39,510 nucleotides of DNA from Pseudomonadota bacterium (GTDB taxonomy: Bacteria > Pseudomonadota > Gammaproteobacteria > Burkholderiales > Burkholderiaceae_C), in assembly GCA_021805825.1 (NCBI GenBank), contig JAJZEC010000037.1:1-39510 (forward strand), read 5' to 3'. Position 1 is the first letter of the stretch, and every line of letters begins with the position of its first letter. Below are positions 8,357 through 16,638 of the stretch, piece after piece. The notes under the pieces are model-generated. The model made no database searches, was not told the DNA's origin, and was given only the letters and a program-made list of their open reading frames with translations. Position numbers and translations under genes: made by a program.

Positions 8357-8974
8357 CTAGGGACGCACGCCCGGCACCGGAAGGCGCCAATGCCGCCACA
8401 GCGCGAGAAAACGCAGCAGCGCGCAGGCGCCGGCGCCCAGCCACAGGGCCACCCCCGGCTCCCAGCCGCGCAGTTGCCCCGCCACTTCCACGCCGGCGCC
8501 GAGCAGCGCCGCCGAAGCGTAGATCTCGCGCTGCAGGATGACCGGTACGCGGTTGAGCAGCACGTCGCGCAGCAGCCCGCCACCCACGGCCGTGGCCACT
8601 CCCAGGATGACGGCCACCTCGACGTTGCCGCTCAGGAGCATTGCCTTGCGCGCGCCGGTCACGGCGAAGAAGCCCAGGCCGACGGCGTCGAACAGCAGCA
8701 CAGGGTGCCTGAGACGACCCAGCAGCGAGCGCGACCAGGCCGCCAGGCTTGCGGCCAGCAGCGCCACCACGGCGTAGCGCCACTGCGCGATGGCCGCCGG
8801 CGGCAAGGCCCCCAGGCAGAGGTCACGCAGGATGCCCCCTCCGCAGGCCGTGACGTAGGCGACGACGGCCACGCCGAAGGCATCGAGCCGAGATTCCATT
8901 GACGCCGAAGCGCCACTCAGGGCGAAGGCCGCCGTTCCCAGCAGATCCACCAGCACGAACCAAGGATGGGACAT
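8357..8974 (-). CDS. TRIC/UPF0126 family membrane protein (YicG-like)
   Basis: 205 residues, about seven membrane helices made of two homologous halves. Each half carries the glycine motif of the family: GGGILRDL in the first and GGGLLRDVLL in the second. The family is related to trimeric intracellular cation channels; some bacterial members have been linked to glycine or cation permeation. The ATG giving MSHPWF has GGAG 8 bases upstream; a much longer upstream extension is unsupported. It is divergent from the AhpD-like gene at 9144, with ~170 bases between. Confidence 0.9.
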   Translation of the reverse strand: MSHPWFVLVDLLGTAAFALSGASASMESRLDAFGVAVVAYVTACGGGILRDLCLGALPPAAIAQWRYAVVALLAASLAAWSRSLLGRLRHPVLLFDAVGLGFFAVTGARKAMLLSGNVEVAVILGVATAVGGGLLRDVLLNRVPVILQREIYASAALLGAGVEVAGQLRGWEPGVALWLGAGACALLRFLALWRHWRLPVPGVRP

Positions 8975-9143
8975 CAAGGGGACTCCGGAAGACGGCGCCG
9001 CGCGTTGCGGCGCGAACAAGCGCTGCGACATGGTACGCAGCGCTTGCGGCTTCCATCGCCCCGGGCCGGCGCGCAGTGCCACAATGCCGCGGCATGGAGT
9101 GCGCGCCCGCGCGCCCCGCCCTCTTGCCTGGCACGGAGCCCCC

Positions 9144-9722
9144 ATGACCGCCACCAACCCCGACATCAGCCGATTCCCCGTTCCCGAGTACAAGGATCTG
9201 CCAGAGGACATTCGCCAGCGAATCCTCGCGGTGCAGGAGAAGTCGGGTTTCGTTCCCAACGTGTTCCTCGTGCTCGCGCATCGGCCCGACGAGTTTCGCG
9301 CCTTCTTCGCCTACCACGACGCATTGATGGACAAGAAGGGCGGCAACCTGAGCAAGGCCGAGCGGGAAATGATCGTGGTGGCGACGAGCAACGCCAACCA
9401 GTGTCCGTACTGCGTGGTCGCGCATGGCGCGATCCTGCGCGTGCGCGCCAAGCACGCGCAGCTGGCCGAGCAGGTCGCCATCAACTACCGCAAGGCCGAC
9501 ATCACCCCGCGCCAGAAGGCCATGCTCGATTTCGCGATGAAGGTGTCGGCGCAGTCCTGGGCGGTCGACGAGGGCGACTTCGAAGCCTTGCAGGCGCATG
9601 GGCTGGACAGGGAGGACGCGTGGGACATCGCGGCCATCGCAGGCTTCTTCGGCTTGTCCAACCGCATGGCCAACGTCACCAGCATGCGCCCGAACGACGA
9701 GTTCTACACCCTGGGTCGCTGA
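9144..9722 (+). CDS. AhpD-like peroxidase-related protein
   Basis: 192 residues, all-alpha carboxymuconolactone decarboxylase/AhpD fold. The redox motif CPYC is at residues 87-90 with His94 (VVAH) placed as in AhpD, where cysteines and histidine drive thiol-dependent peroxide reduction or disulfide exchange. The C-terminal FFGLSNRMANVTSMRPNDEF is typical of the 'uncharacterised peroxidase-related' subgroup. The ATG follows GGAG at 6 bases. It converges on another AhpD-like gene (9783-10361), with a strong hairpin between them. Confidence 0.88.
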   Translation: MTATNPDISRFPVPEYKDLPEDIRQRILAVQEKSGFVPNVFLVLAHRPDEFRAFFAYHDALMDKKGGNLSKAEREMIVVATSNANQCPYCVVAHGAILRVRAKHAQLAEQVAINYRKADITPRQKAMLDFAMKVSAQSWAVDEGDFEALQAHGLDREDAWDIAAIAGFFGLSNRMANVTSMRPNDEFYTLGR

Positions 9723-9763
9723 GCCGGCCCAGGGCTGGGGCACGCCGATCAGCCCTGGCCGGC
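9723..9763. terminator. Strong hairpin between convergent AhpD-like genes
   Basis: GCCGGCCCAGGGCTG and CAGCCCTGG-CCGGC pair as a ~14-bp stem with one bulge around a 12-base loop. It begins right after the stop of the left gene and ends 20 bases before the stop of the right gene. No U-tract is present, so it is a probable bidirectional stabiliser or attenuating terminator rather than a canonical one. Confidence 0.6.
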
Positions 9764-9782
9764 GGCCGCCCGGGCGAACCGC

Positions 9783-10361
9783 TCAGCTGCGGGCAGTCCA
9801 GGCATAACCCTGGAAGGCCGCGTCGGTCTCGGTGTGGAAAACGTGGTTGGTGTAGTTGCTCAGGGTCTTCACTGCAACTGCCAGCACGATTTCCAGCGCG
9901 TGGCGATCGGTGTAGCCGGCCGCCTTGAAGGCCGCCAGCTGCTCGGGCGTCGGCGTGCCACGGCTTTCGACCATGATCGTGGCGAAGGTGGCCAGCGCCT
10001 GCAGCTTGGCGTCGGCCAGGGCCTTGCCCTCGCGCAGCGCGGCCAGCGCGTCGGCGGGAACCTTGGACATCTTGTCGCCGATCATGCTGTGCGCGGCCAT
10101 GCAGTAGGTGCAGCCGTTGTAGCGGCTGATGCTGAGAAACACGACTTCCTGCTCGACCGGGGTGAAGCCGCTCTCGTTGCGGAACAGCTCGTAGCCCAGT
10201 TGGTAGGTCTGCAGCAGCCCGGGGGAGTTGACCATATTGGCGTACATGTTCGGCACGAAGCCGAGGTTGCGCTGCGAGGTCTCGAGCATGTCGCGAGCCT
10301 TGCCGGTGGTCGAGGCGACGGTCTGCGCGGGCAGGTCGAGCCTGGCGATGGTGTGGGTCAT
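9783..10361 (-). CDS. Carboxymuconolactone decarboxylase/AhpD family protein
   Basis: 192 residues with the redox motif CTYC at 84-87 and His91 (MAAH), so an AhpD-type alkylhydroperoxidase-like fold with an intact active site. The N-terminal FVPNMYANMVNSPGLLQTY segment is standard for the family. The start is the ATG giving MTHTIARLDL, with AGGAG-like bases upstream. It is transcribed away from the DehI-like gene across a 225-base region holding a near-perfect palindrome, suggesting shared control. The cytoplasmic role is probably peroxide or electrophile stress. Confidence 0.88.
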   Translation of the reverse strand: MTHTIARLDLPAQTVASTTGKARDMLETSQRNLGFVPNMYANMVNSPGLLQTYQLGYELFRNESGFTPVEQEVVFLSISRYNGCTYCMAAHSMIGDKMSKVPADALAALREGKALADAKLQALATFATIMVESRGTPTPEQLAAFKAAGYTDRHALEIVLAVAVKTLSNYTNHVFHTETDAAFQGYAWTARS

Positions 10362-10419
10362 GGTCTTCTCCTGGTGGTGTGCGCCTTCAGGCGCGGATGG
10401 GCGCGCGGCATGCGCGTAT

Positions 10420-10435
10420 TGGAACGATCATTCCA
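10420..10435. promoter_or_regulatory. Near-perfect palindrome in the divergent promoter region
   Basis: TGGAACGATCATTCCA is a 16-bp palindrome centred on GATC with a single mismatched pair. The half-site TGGAACGA recurs at 10517-10524. The form resembles TetR-family operators. On the minus strand it lies between plausible -35 (TTGCTT) and -10 (CAATAC) hexamers of the AhpD-like gene. No regulator gene is adjacent. Confidence 0.55.
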
Positions 10436-10586
10436 TTTCAAGCAAAAAAAGTTCCGGGTGGCGGCGCGCGGTACCAGCTTGCCGTCCCTGGACACCGCAG
10501 CTCCTGCGGCGAATAATGGAACGAATAGTACAGAAAATTCCCTCACGCTGCACGCGAGCTTGCGCGCGCGCCCCATGGAGACCCGG

Positions 10587-11468
10587 ATGCCCAAGCCACT
10601 GCTGCCCCGCCTGCTTCCCGATCCCTGCCCCGCTCTGCACCCGCTGCCCGAGTACCTGGTCGACGGCGAACGCGCCGCAGCCTACGCAGCGATGAAGCAG
10701 GCGCTGCAGGTGCCCTGGATGGGCGTGGTCACCATGGCCTACGCGCATTACCCGACTTTCTTTCGCGTGCTGTGGCAGGGCCTGGAGCCCATCGTGCGCA
10801 GCGCCTCCTTCGTCGAGCATTGCCGCGGCGTGCGCGCGCAGGCCGAACAGGCCGCGCTGCGCCTGCAGCCCGCGGGCCTGGTGCCGGCGCTGCGCGCGCT
10901 GGGCTACGCCCCGCGCGAACTGCAACAGCTCCGCGACCTGCTGGAAATCTTCTCCCACGGCAACCAGCCCTATCTGCTGATCGCCAGCATCACCCGCCTG
11001 CTGCTCGAGGGCTGCGAGCTCGAGGGCGCGGGCGACGCGACGCCCTTCGAGGGCCGCCACGGGCCTCGGCCGGGCACCACGCTGGTGCTGATGGAAGCCC
11101 ACCATGCCGATGCGCCGACGCGCGCGCTGTACGCGGACATCCAGCGCTGCCTCGGCCTGCCCTTCGTGAACACCGACTACCGCGCGCTGGCGCGCTGGCC
11201 GAGTTACTTCGCCACGGCCTGGCGCCAGCTTGCGCCGCATGTCCGAAGCGACGCCTATCGGCAGATCTGCGACGATCTGCATGCCGGCGTGCTCGAACGG
11301 GTGGCCCATGCACTGCCCAACCCGGCGGGGCTGCGCGGTCGGGCACTGCGCGAGGCCGCCGCTGCCGACGCCCCGCTGGACGAAGTCATCACGGTGGCGC
11401 GGCTGTTCCAGTGGCTGCTTCCGGGCCTGGTCACCAACGTGGCCTTTCTGCGCGCGCAGCTGGCGTGA
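10587..11468 (+). CDS. DehI-like (group I haloacid dehalogenase family) protein
   Basis: 293 residues, close to the ~296 of DehI. Two internal repeats are readable: residues ~27-76 contain PWMGVVTMAYAHYPTFFRVLW and residues ~180-225 contain PFVNTDYRALARWPSYFATAW. This matches the pseudo-dimeric, all-alpha DehI architecture. Asn126 (SHGNQPY) and Asp197 (NTDYRAL) are candidate equivalents of the active-site Asn and Asp. DehI enzymes hydrolyse D- and L-2-haloacids with inversion. Many family members from genomes are untested, so activity is inference. The second ATG was chosen because GGAG precedes it by 6 bases; the first, 4 codons upstream, lacks one. Its divergent AhpD-like neighbour suggests induction by a toxic organic. 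Confidence 0.7.
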   Translation: MPKPLLPRLLPDPCPALHPLPEYLVDGERAAAYAAMKQALQVPWMGVVTMAYAHYPTFFRVLWQGLEPIVRSASFVEHCRGVRAQAEQAALRLQPAGLVPALRALGYAPRELQQLRDLLEIFSHGNQPYLLIASITRLLLEGCELEGAGDATPFEGRHGPRPGTTLVLMEAHHADAPTRALYADIQRCLGLPFVNTDYRALARWPSYFATAWRQLAPHVRSDAYRQICDDLHAGVLERVAHALPNPAGLRGRALREAAAADAPLDEVITVARLFQWLLPGLVTNVAFLRAQLA

Positions 11469-11476
11469 GCTCCATT

Positions 11477-11505
11477 CCGCGACGCCGGGGGAAGGCCCGT
11501 CGCGG
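11477..11505. terminator. Hairpin between convergent genes
   Basis: CCGCGACG and CGTCGCGG form a perfect 8-bp stem with a 13-base loop between the DehI-like stop and the small basic protein gene. No U-tract is present; terminator function is a weak inference. Confidence 0.3.
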
Positions 11506-11549
11506 CGCGCAGGCGTGGAGGCCCGGAGCCACCGCGCCTGTCGTCGACC

Positions 11550-11684
11550 TCAGGAGCTGCTGCGCGTGTCGGTGCCCGGAGCAGCCGGTGGGGGTTGAAG
11601 CTTGCGCTGCGCCTTCTCGGCCTTCTTCTGCTTCTTCTGCTGCTCGCGCTGGCGCTTTTCGAACGGGTAGTTGGGCTTGGCCAT
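11550..11684 (-). CDS. Small basic conserved protein (MAKPNYPFEKRQRE type)
   Basis: 44 residues, strongly basic and Gln/Lys rich (EKRQREQQKKQKKAEKAQRK), then a Pro-rich tail. The N-terminus MAKPNYPFEKRQRE is recognisable as a small protein conserved in betaproteobacteria, with no assigned function. AAAGGA stands 8 bases before the ATG. The helix is probably a charged single alpha-helix that could bind RNA or ribosomes (inference). It converges on the DehI-like gene and is divergent from the oxidoreductase at 11790. The much longer reading in the same frame upstream is antisense to that oxidoreductase and is not real. Confidence 0.8.
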   Translation of the reverse strand: MAKPNYPFEKRQREQQKKQKKAEKAQRKLQPPPAAPGTDTRSSS

Positions 11685-11789
11685 AGGGCGTCCTTTCTGA
11701 GGCTTGGGCTCCCACCTTAGCACTGGAACCCGGGGCCGTGCGCGGAACCGGCGCATGAGGGAGCAAGGCTCGAGCACTATCCTCCCGGC

Positions 11790-12839
11790 ATGTCCTGGCA
11801 GCATATCCGTGTCGCGCAATTCGGCGGCCCCGAGGTTCTGGAGCTTGCGCAACAGCCCACGATTCCCGTGCCCGGCCCCGGGGAGGTTCGGATCAAGGTG
11901 CTGGCTGCCGGCACCGGCTTCACCGATACCTTCATCCGACGCGGCCACTACCCGCACTTCCGGGGCCCGCTGCCCTTCACCCCGGGCTACGAGATCGTCG
12001 GGATCATCGACGAGCGCGGCCCCGGCGTGGAAACCGTGCGCAAGGGCCAGCTGGTCGCCGACCTCTGCGTCGTCGGCGGATACGCGCAGTACGCGATCCG
12101 ACCCGCGCGGTGGCTCGCGCCGGTTCCCGACGGCATCGACCCCGCCGAGGCGGTCTGCATCCCCCTGGCCTACCTGAGCGCCTACCAGATGCTCACCCGC
12201 TACCGCCGCCTGCACCGGGGAGCGAGCATCCTGGTCGTCGGCGCATCGGGCACGGTCGGCACGGCGATGCTCGATCTGGCGCGGCTCCTGGGGCTGAAGG
12301 CGATCGGCACCTGTTCGGCGGCCAACATGGCCACGGTCGAGCGTCTGGGTGGCTTGGCGATCGACTACCGCGCCGGCGACTTCGTCACGGCAGTGCGCCG
12401 GCTCACGATGCACGCCGAAGGCGCTGCCGGAGTCGATGCGGCCTTCGATGCCATCGGCGGCGCGCACTTCGCCCGCTCCCTGGCCTGCCTCGCCCGGGGC
12501 GGACTGCTCGTCGGCTACGGGGCGCAGGACATGGCGGTGGGTGCGGCAAGCCTGGCATCGGCGGCACTGGGTCTTGCACGCCTGAAGATCCGGGGCGCCT
12601 TCGGCGGCCTGTTCGGCGCTCGTCACGCGGTGTTCTACAACATCACCGCCCGGCGCGCGGCACACCCCGAGCAATTTCTGGCCGACATGGCAAAGCTCTT
12701 CGAACTGTTGCGCGATCGGGCCATCCAGCCGATCGTCGTCGAGCGCCTGCCGCTTGCCTGCGCGCGCGAGGTGCACGCTCGTATCGATGCCGGCGGGCGC
12801 GGCGGAAAGGTCGTGCTGCTGCCCTGGCCGGGAACCTGA
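11790..12839 (+). CDS. Medium-chain dehydrogenase/reductase, quinone-oxidoreductase-like
   Basis: 349 residues. The N-terminal GroES-like domain opens with GGPEVLEL and TDTFIRRGHYP; the Rossmann domain carries the NADPH motif VVGASGTVGTAMLDLA near residues 152-167. No structural or catalytic zinc cysteines are seen, placing it with zeta-crystallin/quinone oxidoreductases (NADPH-dependent reduction of quinones or enones in the cytoplasm). The C-terminal IQPIVVERLPLACAREVHARIDAGGRGGKVVL is typical. The gene stands alone between divergent and unrelated genes; substrate unknown. Confidence 0.9.
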   Translation: MSWQHIRVAQFGGPEVLELAQQPTIPVPGPGEVRIKVLAAGTGFTDTFIRRGHYPHFRGPLPFTPGYEIVGIIDERGPGVETVRKGQLVADLCVVGGYAQYAIRPARWLAPVPDGIDPAEAVCIPLAYLSAYQMLTRYRRLHRGASILVVGASGTVGTAMLDLARLLGLKAIGTCSAANMATVERLGGLAIDYRAGDFVTAVRRLTMHAEGAAGVDAAFDAIGGAHFARSLACLARGGLLVGYGAQDMAVGAASLASAALGLARLKIRGAFGGLFGARHAVFYNITARRAAHPEQFLADMAKLFELLRDRAIQPIVVERLPLACAREVHARIDAGGRGGKVVLLPWPGT

Positions 12840-12921
12840 TGCGCTCGCGCGCCGGCAGGCGCTGCCTCCCACGGCCTTGCCGCGCGATGCATTCGAAGAC
12901 CATCCGATGCAGCGCAGGAAG

Positions 12922-12937
12922 TTGCAAACTTTTGCAA
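12922..12937. promoter_or_regulatory. Perfect palindrome upstream of the GH5-like lipoprotein gene
   Basis: TTGCAAA-CT-TTTGCAA, a 7+2+7 inverted repeat ~165 bases before the lipoprotein start. The arms resemble LacI-family operators (which usually have CG in the centre). Its protein partner is unknown. Confidence 0.4.
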
Positions 12938-13103
12938 GCCTGCATCGACGCCCTGTCGGCTTGCGCGACGGTGTCAAGCGTTGGACGCAGCACACACTCG
13001 AAGTCCGCTGAACCCGGCGCGATGCACGCGCCGCGGCTGCGCGCATCCCTTGGCGCAGCCGCTGCGGGGCACGGGTGCTGGATCCACGCCTGGAGGAGAT
13101 GGG

Positions 13104-14633
13104 ATGGCCCGGCGACTATCGATCAACCCACTGCGCACGTGCTGCGCGGCACGCGGCCTGCTCTGCTTCGTGATGATCGCCTCGGCCGCGCTGATCGGCG
13201 GATGCGGCGGCGGGGGCGCCGGCTCGTCCGCATCGCCGACAGCGACGTCGACACAGACTTTCGCACTGACGGTCAGCACCAGCGGCAACGGCAGCGTGAC
13301 GTCCAGCGCGGGCGGCATCGCGTGCGGCAGTTCCTGCGATGGCACGTTCAGCCCGGGCAGTCAGGTGACGTTGCGGGCGATGCCGGTGACCGGCTACTTC
13401 TTCACGGGCTGGAGCGGCGCCTGCAGCGGATGGGACGCGAGTTGCACCGTGACGATGCGTCAGGCGCAGTCCGTCTCGGCCACCTTCGCCACGCAAGCCG
13501 CAGGCGTAGCCGTCGTCTCGGGACGGCTCGTCGTCGCCGGAACCGACACGCCATTCGTCCCCGAAGGCTTCAACACCGACGGCGTCCTCTATCCCGAAGC
13601 CTACGCGTCCACGCTGTGCCCGCTGGCCACCCCCTTGAGTGCACAAGTGGTTCAATGGCTCGAGCAGGCCCAGGCCGCGCTGACTGCGCCGCCACTGCCC
13701 GGTCTGGCCTACAACGCATCCTTCCAGGCCATGGTTCAGGACTGGCATGCCAACACGGTCCGCATCCACGTCAGCCAGGGCGCGCTGCAATACGAATACG
13801 CACACGGCCTGTCGAGCTACACGGACATGGCGCGCAGCGTCATCGCACAGGCCCGCGCCGCCGGCCTCATGGTCATCGTCGACATGCAGGCCGAGAGATA
13901 CGGCTGCACCCCCTACGAGAACGGGAACATGCAGAAGCTTCCCGACATCCACACCGAACAGGCCTGGAAGCAGATCCTCGACCCGGCTCTGACCAGCGAC
14001 CCGGGCATCATCCTCGGCATCTTCAACGAACCGGACGCATCGGTCGCCTGCCAGCTCGGCAGCTACACCCAGCCGGACTGGGCCGCATGGGAGACGGGCT
14101 GCAACGCGCAGCCCGATCAGGGCATGCTCACCGTCGGGCAGTACCTTCGCTCGCTGGCCCCGAACAACGTGCTGTTCTTCAACGGCCAGGGAGTCGATTT
14201 CGGGTTCGATGGGTTCACCGTTCCAAGCGGCATGCCGTCCAACTCCGCCTACGCCGTCCACCCTTTCAGCTATGTCGCGAATGACAGTGAAAGCGCAAGC
14301 ATCAGCCGGTGGGATGCCGAGTTCGGGAATTTCGAGCAAAGCGGCCACGCCGTCGTCTCGACGGCCTGGAGCGAGGACTCCGAATGCCCCAATGACCCCA
14401 ACCAGACCATCACCGACGAATTCCTCCAGACCTACCTTCCCCAGCACTCCACAGGAATGATCGCCTACGCATGGGACGGGCCCTACTTCGGCGGTGGCTA
14501 TCTGGTCAACAGCTACGACTACACCGGCAACACGGCGGACTACCAGTTGGTCGACCCCGATCCATCGGGGTGCCCCCAGAACGGCGCCCGGGAGTTGCAG
14601 CAACTCTTCCTGAGCCCACCTGCAAGCCCTTGA
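13104..14633 (+). CDS. GH5-like glycoside hydrolase lipoprotein with InlB-type repeat
   Basis: 509 residues. A lipoprotein signal ends in LIGGC, followed by a Gly/Ser linker. Residues ~50-125 form one divergent InlB-B-like repeat (GNGSVTSSAGGIACGSSCDG ... GYFFTGWSGACSG ... VSATF). The rest resembles a GH5 TIM barrel: NTVRIHV strand, GIILGIFNEP with the acid/base Glu309, an AVHPFSY strand. At the strand where the nucleophile Glu normally sits, the sequence reads VVSTAWSED with Glu424 three residues late, so catalysis is uncertain. GGAGGAG precedes the ATG closely. Anchored to a membrane facing the periplasm or surface. It may bind or hydrolyse a beta-glucan; substrate unknown. No neighbouring carbohydrate genes. 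Confidence 0.78.
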   Translation: MARRLSINPLRTCCAARGLLCFVMIASAALIGGCGGGGAGSSASPTATSTQTFALTVSTSGNGSVTSSAGGIACGSSCDGTFSPGSQVTLRAMPVTGYFFTGWSGACSGWDASCTVTMRQAQSVSATFATQAAGVAVVSGRLVVAGTDTPFVPEGFNTDGVLYPEAYASTLCPLATPLSAQVVQWLEQAQAALTAPPLPGLAYNASFQAMVQDWHANTVRIHVSQGALQYEYAHGLSSYTDMARSVIAQARAAGLMVIVDMQAERYGCTPYENGNMQKLPDIHTEQAWKQILDPALTSDPGIILGIFNEPDASVACQLGSYTQPDWAAWETGCNAQPDQGMLTVGQYLRSLAPNNVLFFNGQGVDFGFDGFTVPSGMPSNSAYAVHPFSYVANDSESASISRWDAEFGNFEQSGHAVVSTAWSEDSECPNDPNQTITDEFLQTYLPQHSTGMIAYAWDGPYFGGGYLVNSYDYTGNTADYQLVDPDPSGCPQNGARELQQLFLSPPASP

Positions 14634-14690
14634 GTCCGGTGGCCCTCGCCGGCCGCAGCGAAGCAGACACAGCGCCTGGCGGCGCCTGCC

Positions 14691-15086
14691 CTACGCCTTC
14701 GGGCGATGAAGGGCGCAAAGCTTGTTGCCGTCCGGGTCGCGTACGTAGGCGAGATGGAGGACGCCCGCGGGGCCCGAACGCGGCCCTGGCGGATCCTCGA
14801 TGGACGTGCCGCCGTGTGCGACGGCCACGTCGTGGAACTCGCGCACCTGTTCGGGCGAGTTGCACTTGAAGCCGATGGTGCCTCCATTCCCGACCGTGGC
14901 GGGATGACCGTCGATGGGCTCGCTCACCCCGAAGGACGCGCCATCATGCCTGTAGAACAGGCGTCGCTGGCCGGTCTTGTTCGTGTTCTCGACCGCCGCT
15001 CCCGCCCCGAGGACTTGGAGGACGGCGTCATAGAAGCGCTTGGATCGCTCGATGTCGTTGGTGCCGAGCATGACATGACTGAACAA
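14691..15086 (-). CDS. VOC (glyoxalase/dioxygenase superfamily) protein
   Basis: 131 residues with the paired beta-alpha-beta-beta-beta units of the vicinal oxygen chelate fold: HVMLGTNDIERSKRFYDAVL at the start, GFKCNSPEQVREFHDVAVAHGG in the middle and VLHLAYVRDPDGNKLCALH at the end. Metal-binding candidates are His5 and a late Glu/Asp. The start is taken as TTG, because AGGAG lies 7 bases upstream and the fold begins there; a longer reading upstream has no fold content. Such small proteins act as glyoxalase, bleomycin/fosfomycin resistance or dioxygenase-like enzymes. Which applies is unknown. Confidence 0.85.
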   Translation of the reverse strand: MFSHVMLGTNDIERSKRFYDAVLQVLGAGAAVENTNKTGQRRLFYRHDGASFGVSEPIDGHPATVGNGGTIGFKCNSPEQVREFHDVAVAHGGTSIEDPPGPRSGPAGVLHLAYVRDPDGNKLCALHRPKA

Positions 15087-15272
15087 GATGGGTCTCCTGT
15101 CTGGAGGCGGAAGGAATCGAGGGAACGGCGTATTGTGCCGCCCGGCGGGCCGGGCGCCTGGCCTATCCGTGGCAACACAAGCATAAGCCAACAGCCCCCC
15201 ACGATCCATGCCGACTCCCCCTCACCCTTGCCGGCTCGAGGAAACACCGTCATGGGGCCCGCTTCATAGCCT

Positions 15273-15704
15273 TCAGGTGCCATCGGACTCCGCGCTATCG
15301 TTGTCCGCCACGCGCGTGCTCACGACCACGCCTCGCTCGATATCCAGCAGCAACTCGCGCTCGAAGGTGCTGCCATAGTCCATGTGGACGTACTCGAGCT
15401 GCCTGCCTTGGGGGATGCGAATGGTTCTGGAGTACCAGTGGGCGAACACTCGATCGGGAACGCCCGCGAAGATGCTTGCCAGCGATGCCTCCGTTCCGTC
15501 CTTGAGCGTCCCGTCCAGTCCGATCAGGTACAGGCGGTCATCCACGATTTCCCAGCTGCCGACGTAGCCGCGCCACATGGCGGTGCAATCGCGCGCAAAG
15601 CCCGGGTTGAAGCCTCCCATGGCGAAATAGTCGCTCAGCGGGTTCGTGTACATCGCCACGTCGTGCCCGTGGTAGCGCAGTCTTTCTGCAAATTGAGCGG
15701 TCAT
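15273..15704 (-). CDS. Conserved hypothetical protein
   Basis: 143 residues, no signal peptide and no membrane segment. Visible features are a Trp/Tyr-rich central part (CTAMWRGYVGSWEIVDDRLYLIGLDGTLKDG) and a later HWYSRTIRIPQGRQLEYVHMDYGSTFERELLLDIERGVVV segment that reads as beta strands. The whole suggests a small beta-rich fold that I associate with uncharacterised proteins; no catalytic motif is evident. The ATG giving MTAQFAERL was chosen since upstream residues are low-complexity Arg-rich translation. It is transcribed towards the VOC gene with ~190 bases between, so not clearly co-transcribed. Confidence 0.7.
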   Translation of the reverse strand: MTAQFAERLRYHGHDVAMYTNPLSDYFAMGGFNPGFARDCTAMWRGYVGSWEIVDDRLYLIGLDGTLKDGTEASLASIFAGVPDRVFAHWYSRTIRIPQGRQLEYVHMDYGSTFERELLLDIERGVVVSTRVADNDSAESDGT

Positions 15705-15971
15705 GTCGTTGCCCCCGTTCCCGGATCCATCCCGGTTGCGCAGCATAGATCCCCAATCTCCCCTGTCACCAAGCGTTCCGCCACGCAAGTCGCAGACACG
15801 CGTGACTATCGCGCGACGCCGCAGCGCGATGCGCAGGCTGGTCGTCGAGCAGGGCAGCGGAAGCCTGCTGGGCGTGCAGGCGGTCGCGCAGCAAGGGTGG
15901 GTGCTGCCCACCCCGAGCCACACATGCCGGAAACGCCATGCTTTCGGGAGTCGGGGTCTCGCTGGATCCCC

Positions 15972-16367
15972 TCAGCCGCGCAGCGACTCGGCCACGCGCT
16001 GCAAGCGGGAGCGCACCTCACGCCCCAGGCTCTCGATCTCCGGCCGGGGAACCATGCCCAGCACGGCCTGCGGATCCATGAACACGACCCGAACCGTGCG
16101 ATCCGGCTCCTCCCGCACGACCACGTTGCAGGGGAGCAAGGCGCCGATGTCCGGGTCGGCCTGCAGGGCCTGGTGCGCGAAATGGGGGTGGCAGGCCCCG
16201 AGAATCACGTACGGGCGCTGCTCGACGCCGAGCCTGGCCTGAAGCGTGGCCTGCACGTCGATGGTGGTCAGCACGCCGAAGCCCTCCTGCCTGAGCGCGT
16301 CGGTGACGGCCTGCACGGTGGACTCGAAGCCCTTCGGGCTCTGGACGCTGAAGACGTAGGAACTCAT
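15972..16367 (-). CDS. DUF302 domain protein
   Basis: 131 residues. The DUF302 signature is the run GFGVLTTIDVQATLQARLG, the PYVILGACHPHFAHQAL core and the LLPCNVVVREE strand, with Cys in both conserved places (GACHP and LPCN). These are cytoplasmic homodimeric alpha-beta proteins of unknown role, often found with redox or metal/sulfur genes. AGGA stands shortly before the ATG. About 270 bases separate it from the divergent dsbA gene. Confidence 0.92.
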   Translation of the reverse strand: MSSYVFSVQSPKGFESTVQAVTDALRQEGFGVLTTIDVQATLQARLGVEQRPYVILGACHPHFAHQALQADPDIGALLPCNVVVREEPDRTVRVVFMDPQAVLGMVPRPEIESLGREVRSRLQRVAESLRG

Positions 16368-16638
16368 GACTTCCTCCTCGTAGGGGTTGGGATGGGCTCA
16401 TGCATGTTGCCACTTCGCTGCTCGCGCCGCTGCACCTGCACCTGGTTCAGCGCCGGCGCGTCGTCGACGCCGTCGGCGTCCATCCTGTTCGAGGGCGCGC
16501 GGCCTCGGGATCGCACGGACGTGGATCGCGGCTGCTTCAAGTCAAGGCTCGCGCGGTCGATCAGGGCTACGGTTGGCTGCGACGAGGTGACGCCGCACAC
16601 CTCAGCGAATCGAGAACCCGATCATGAAGGAACATCCG

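Noticed and set aside
11685-13046. Long upstream extension of the 44-residue basic protein
   Set aside because: Antisense to the quinone-oxidoreductase-like gene; the true start has its own ribosome site.
13116-14603. 495-codon minus-strand reading
   Set aside because: Antisense to the GH5-like lipoprotein, Val/Gly-rich shadow translation.
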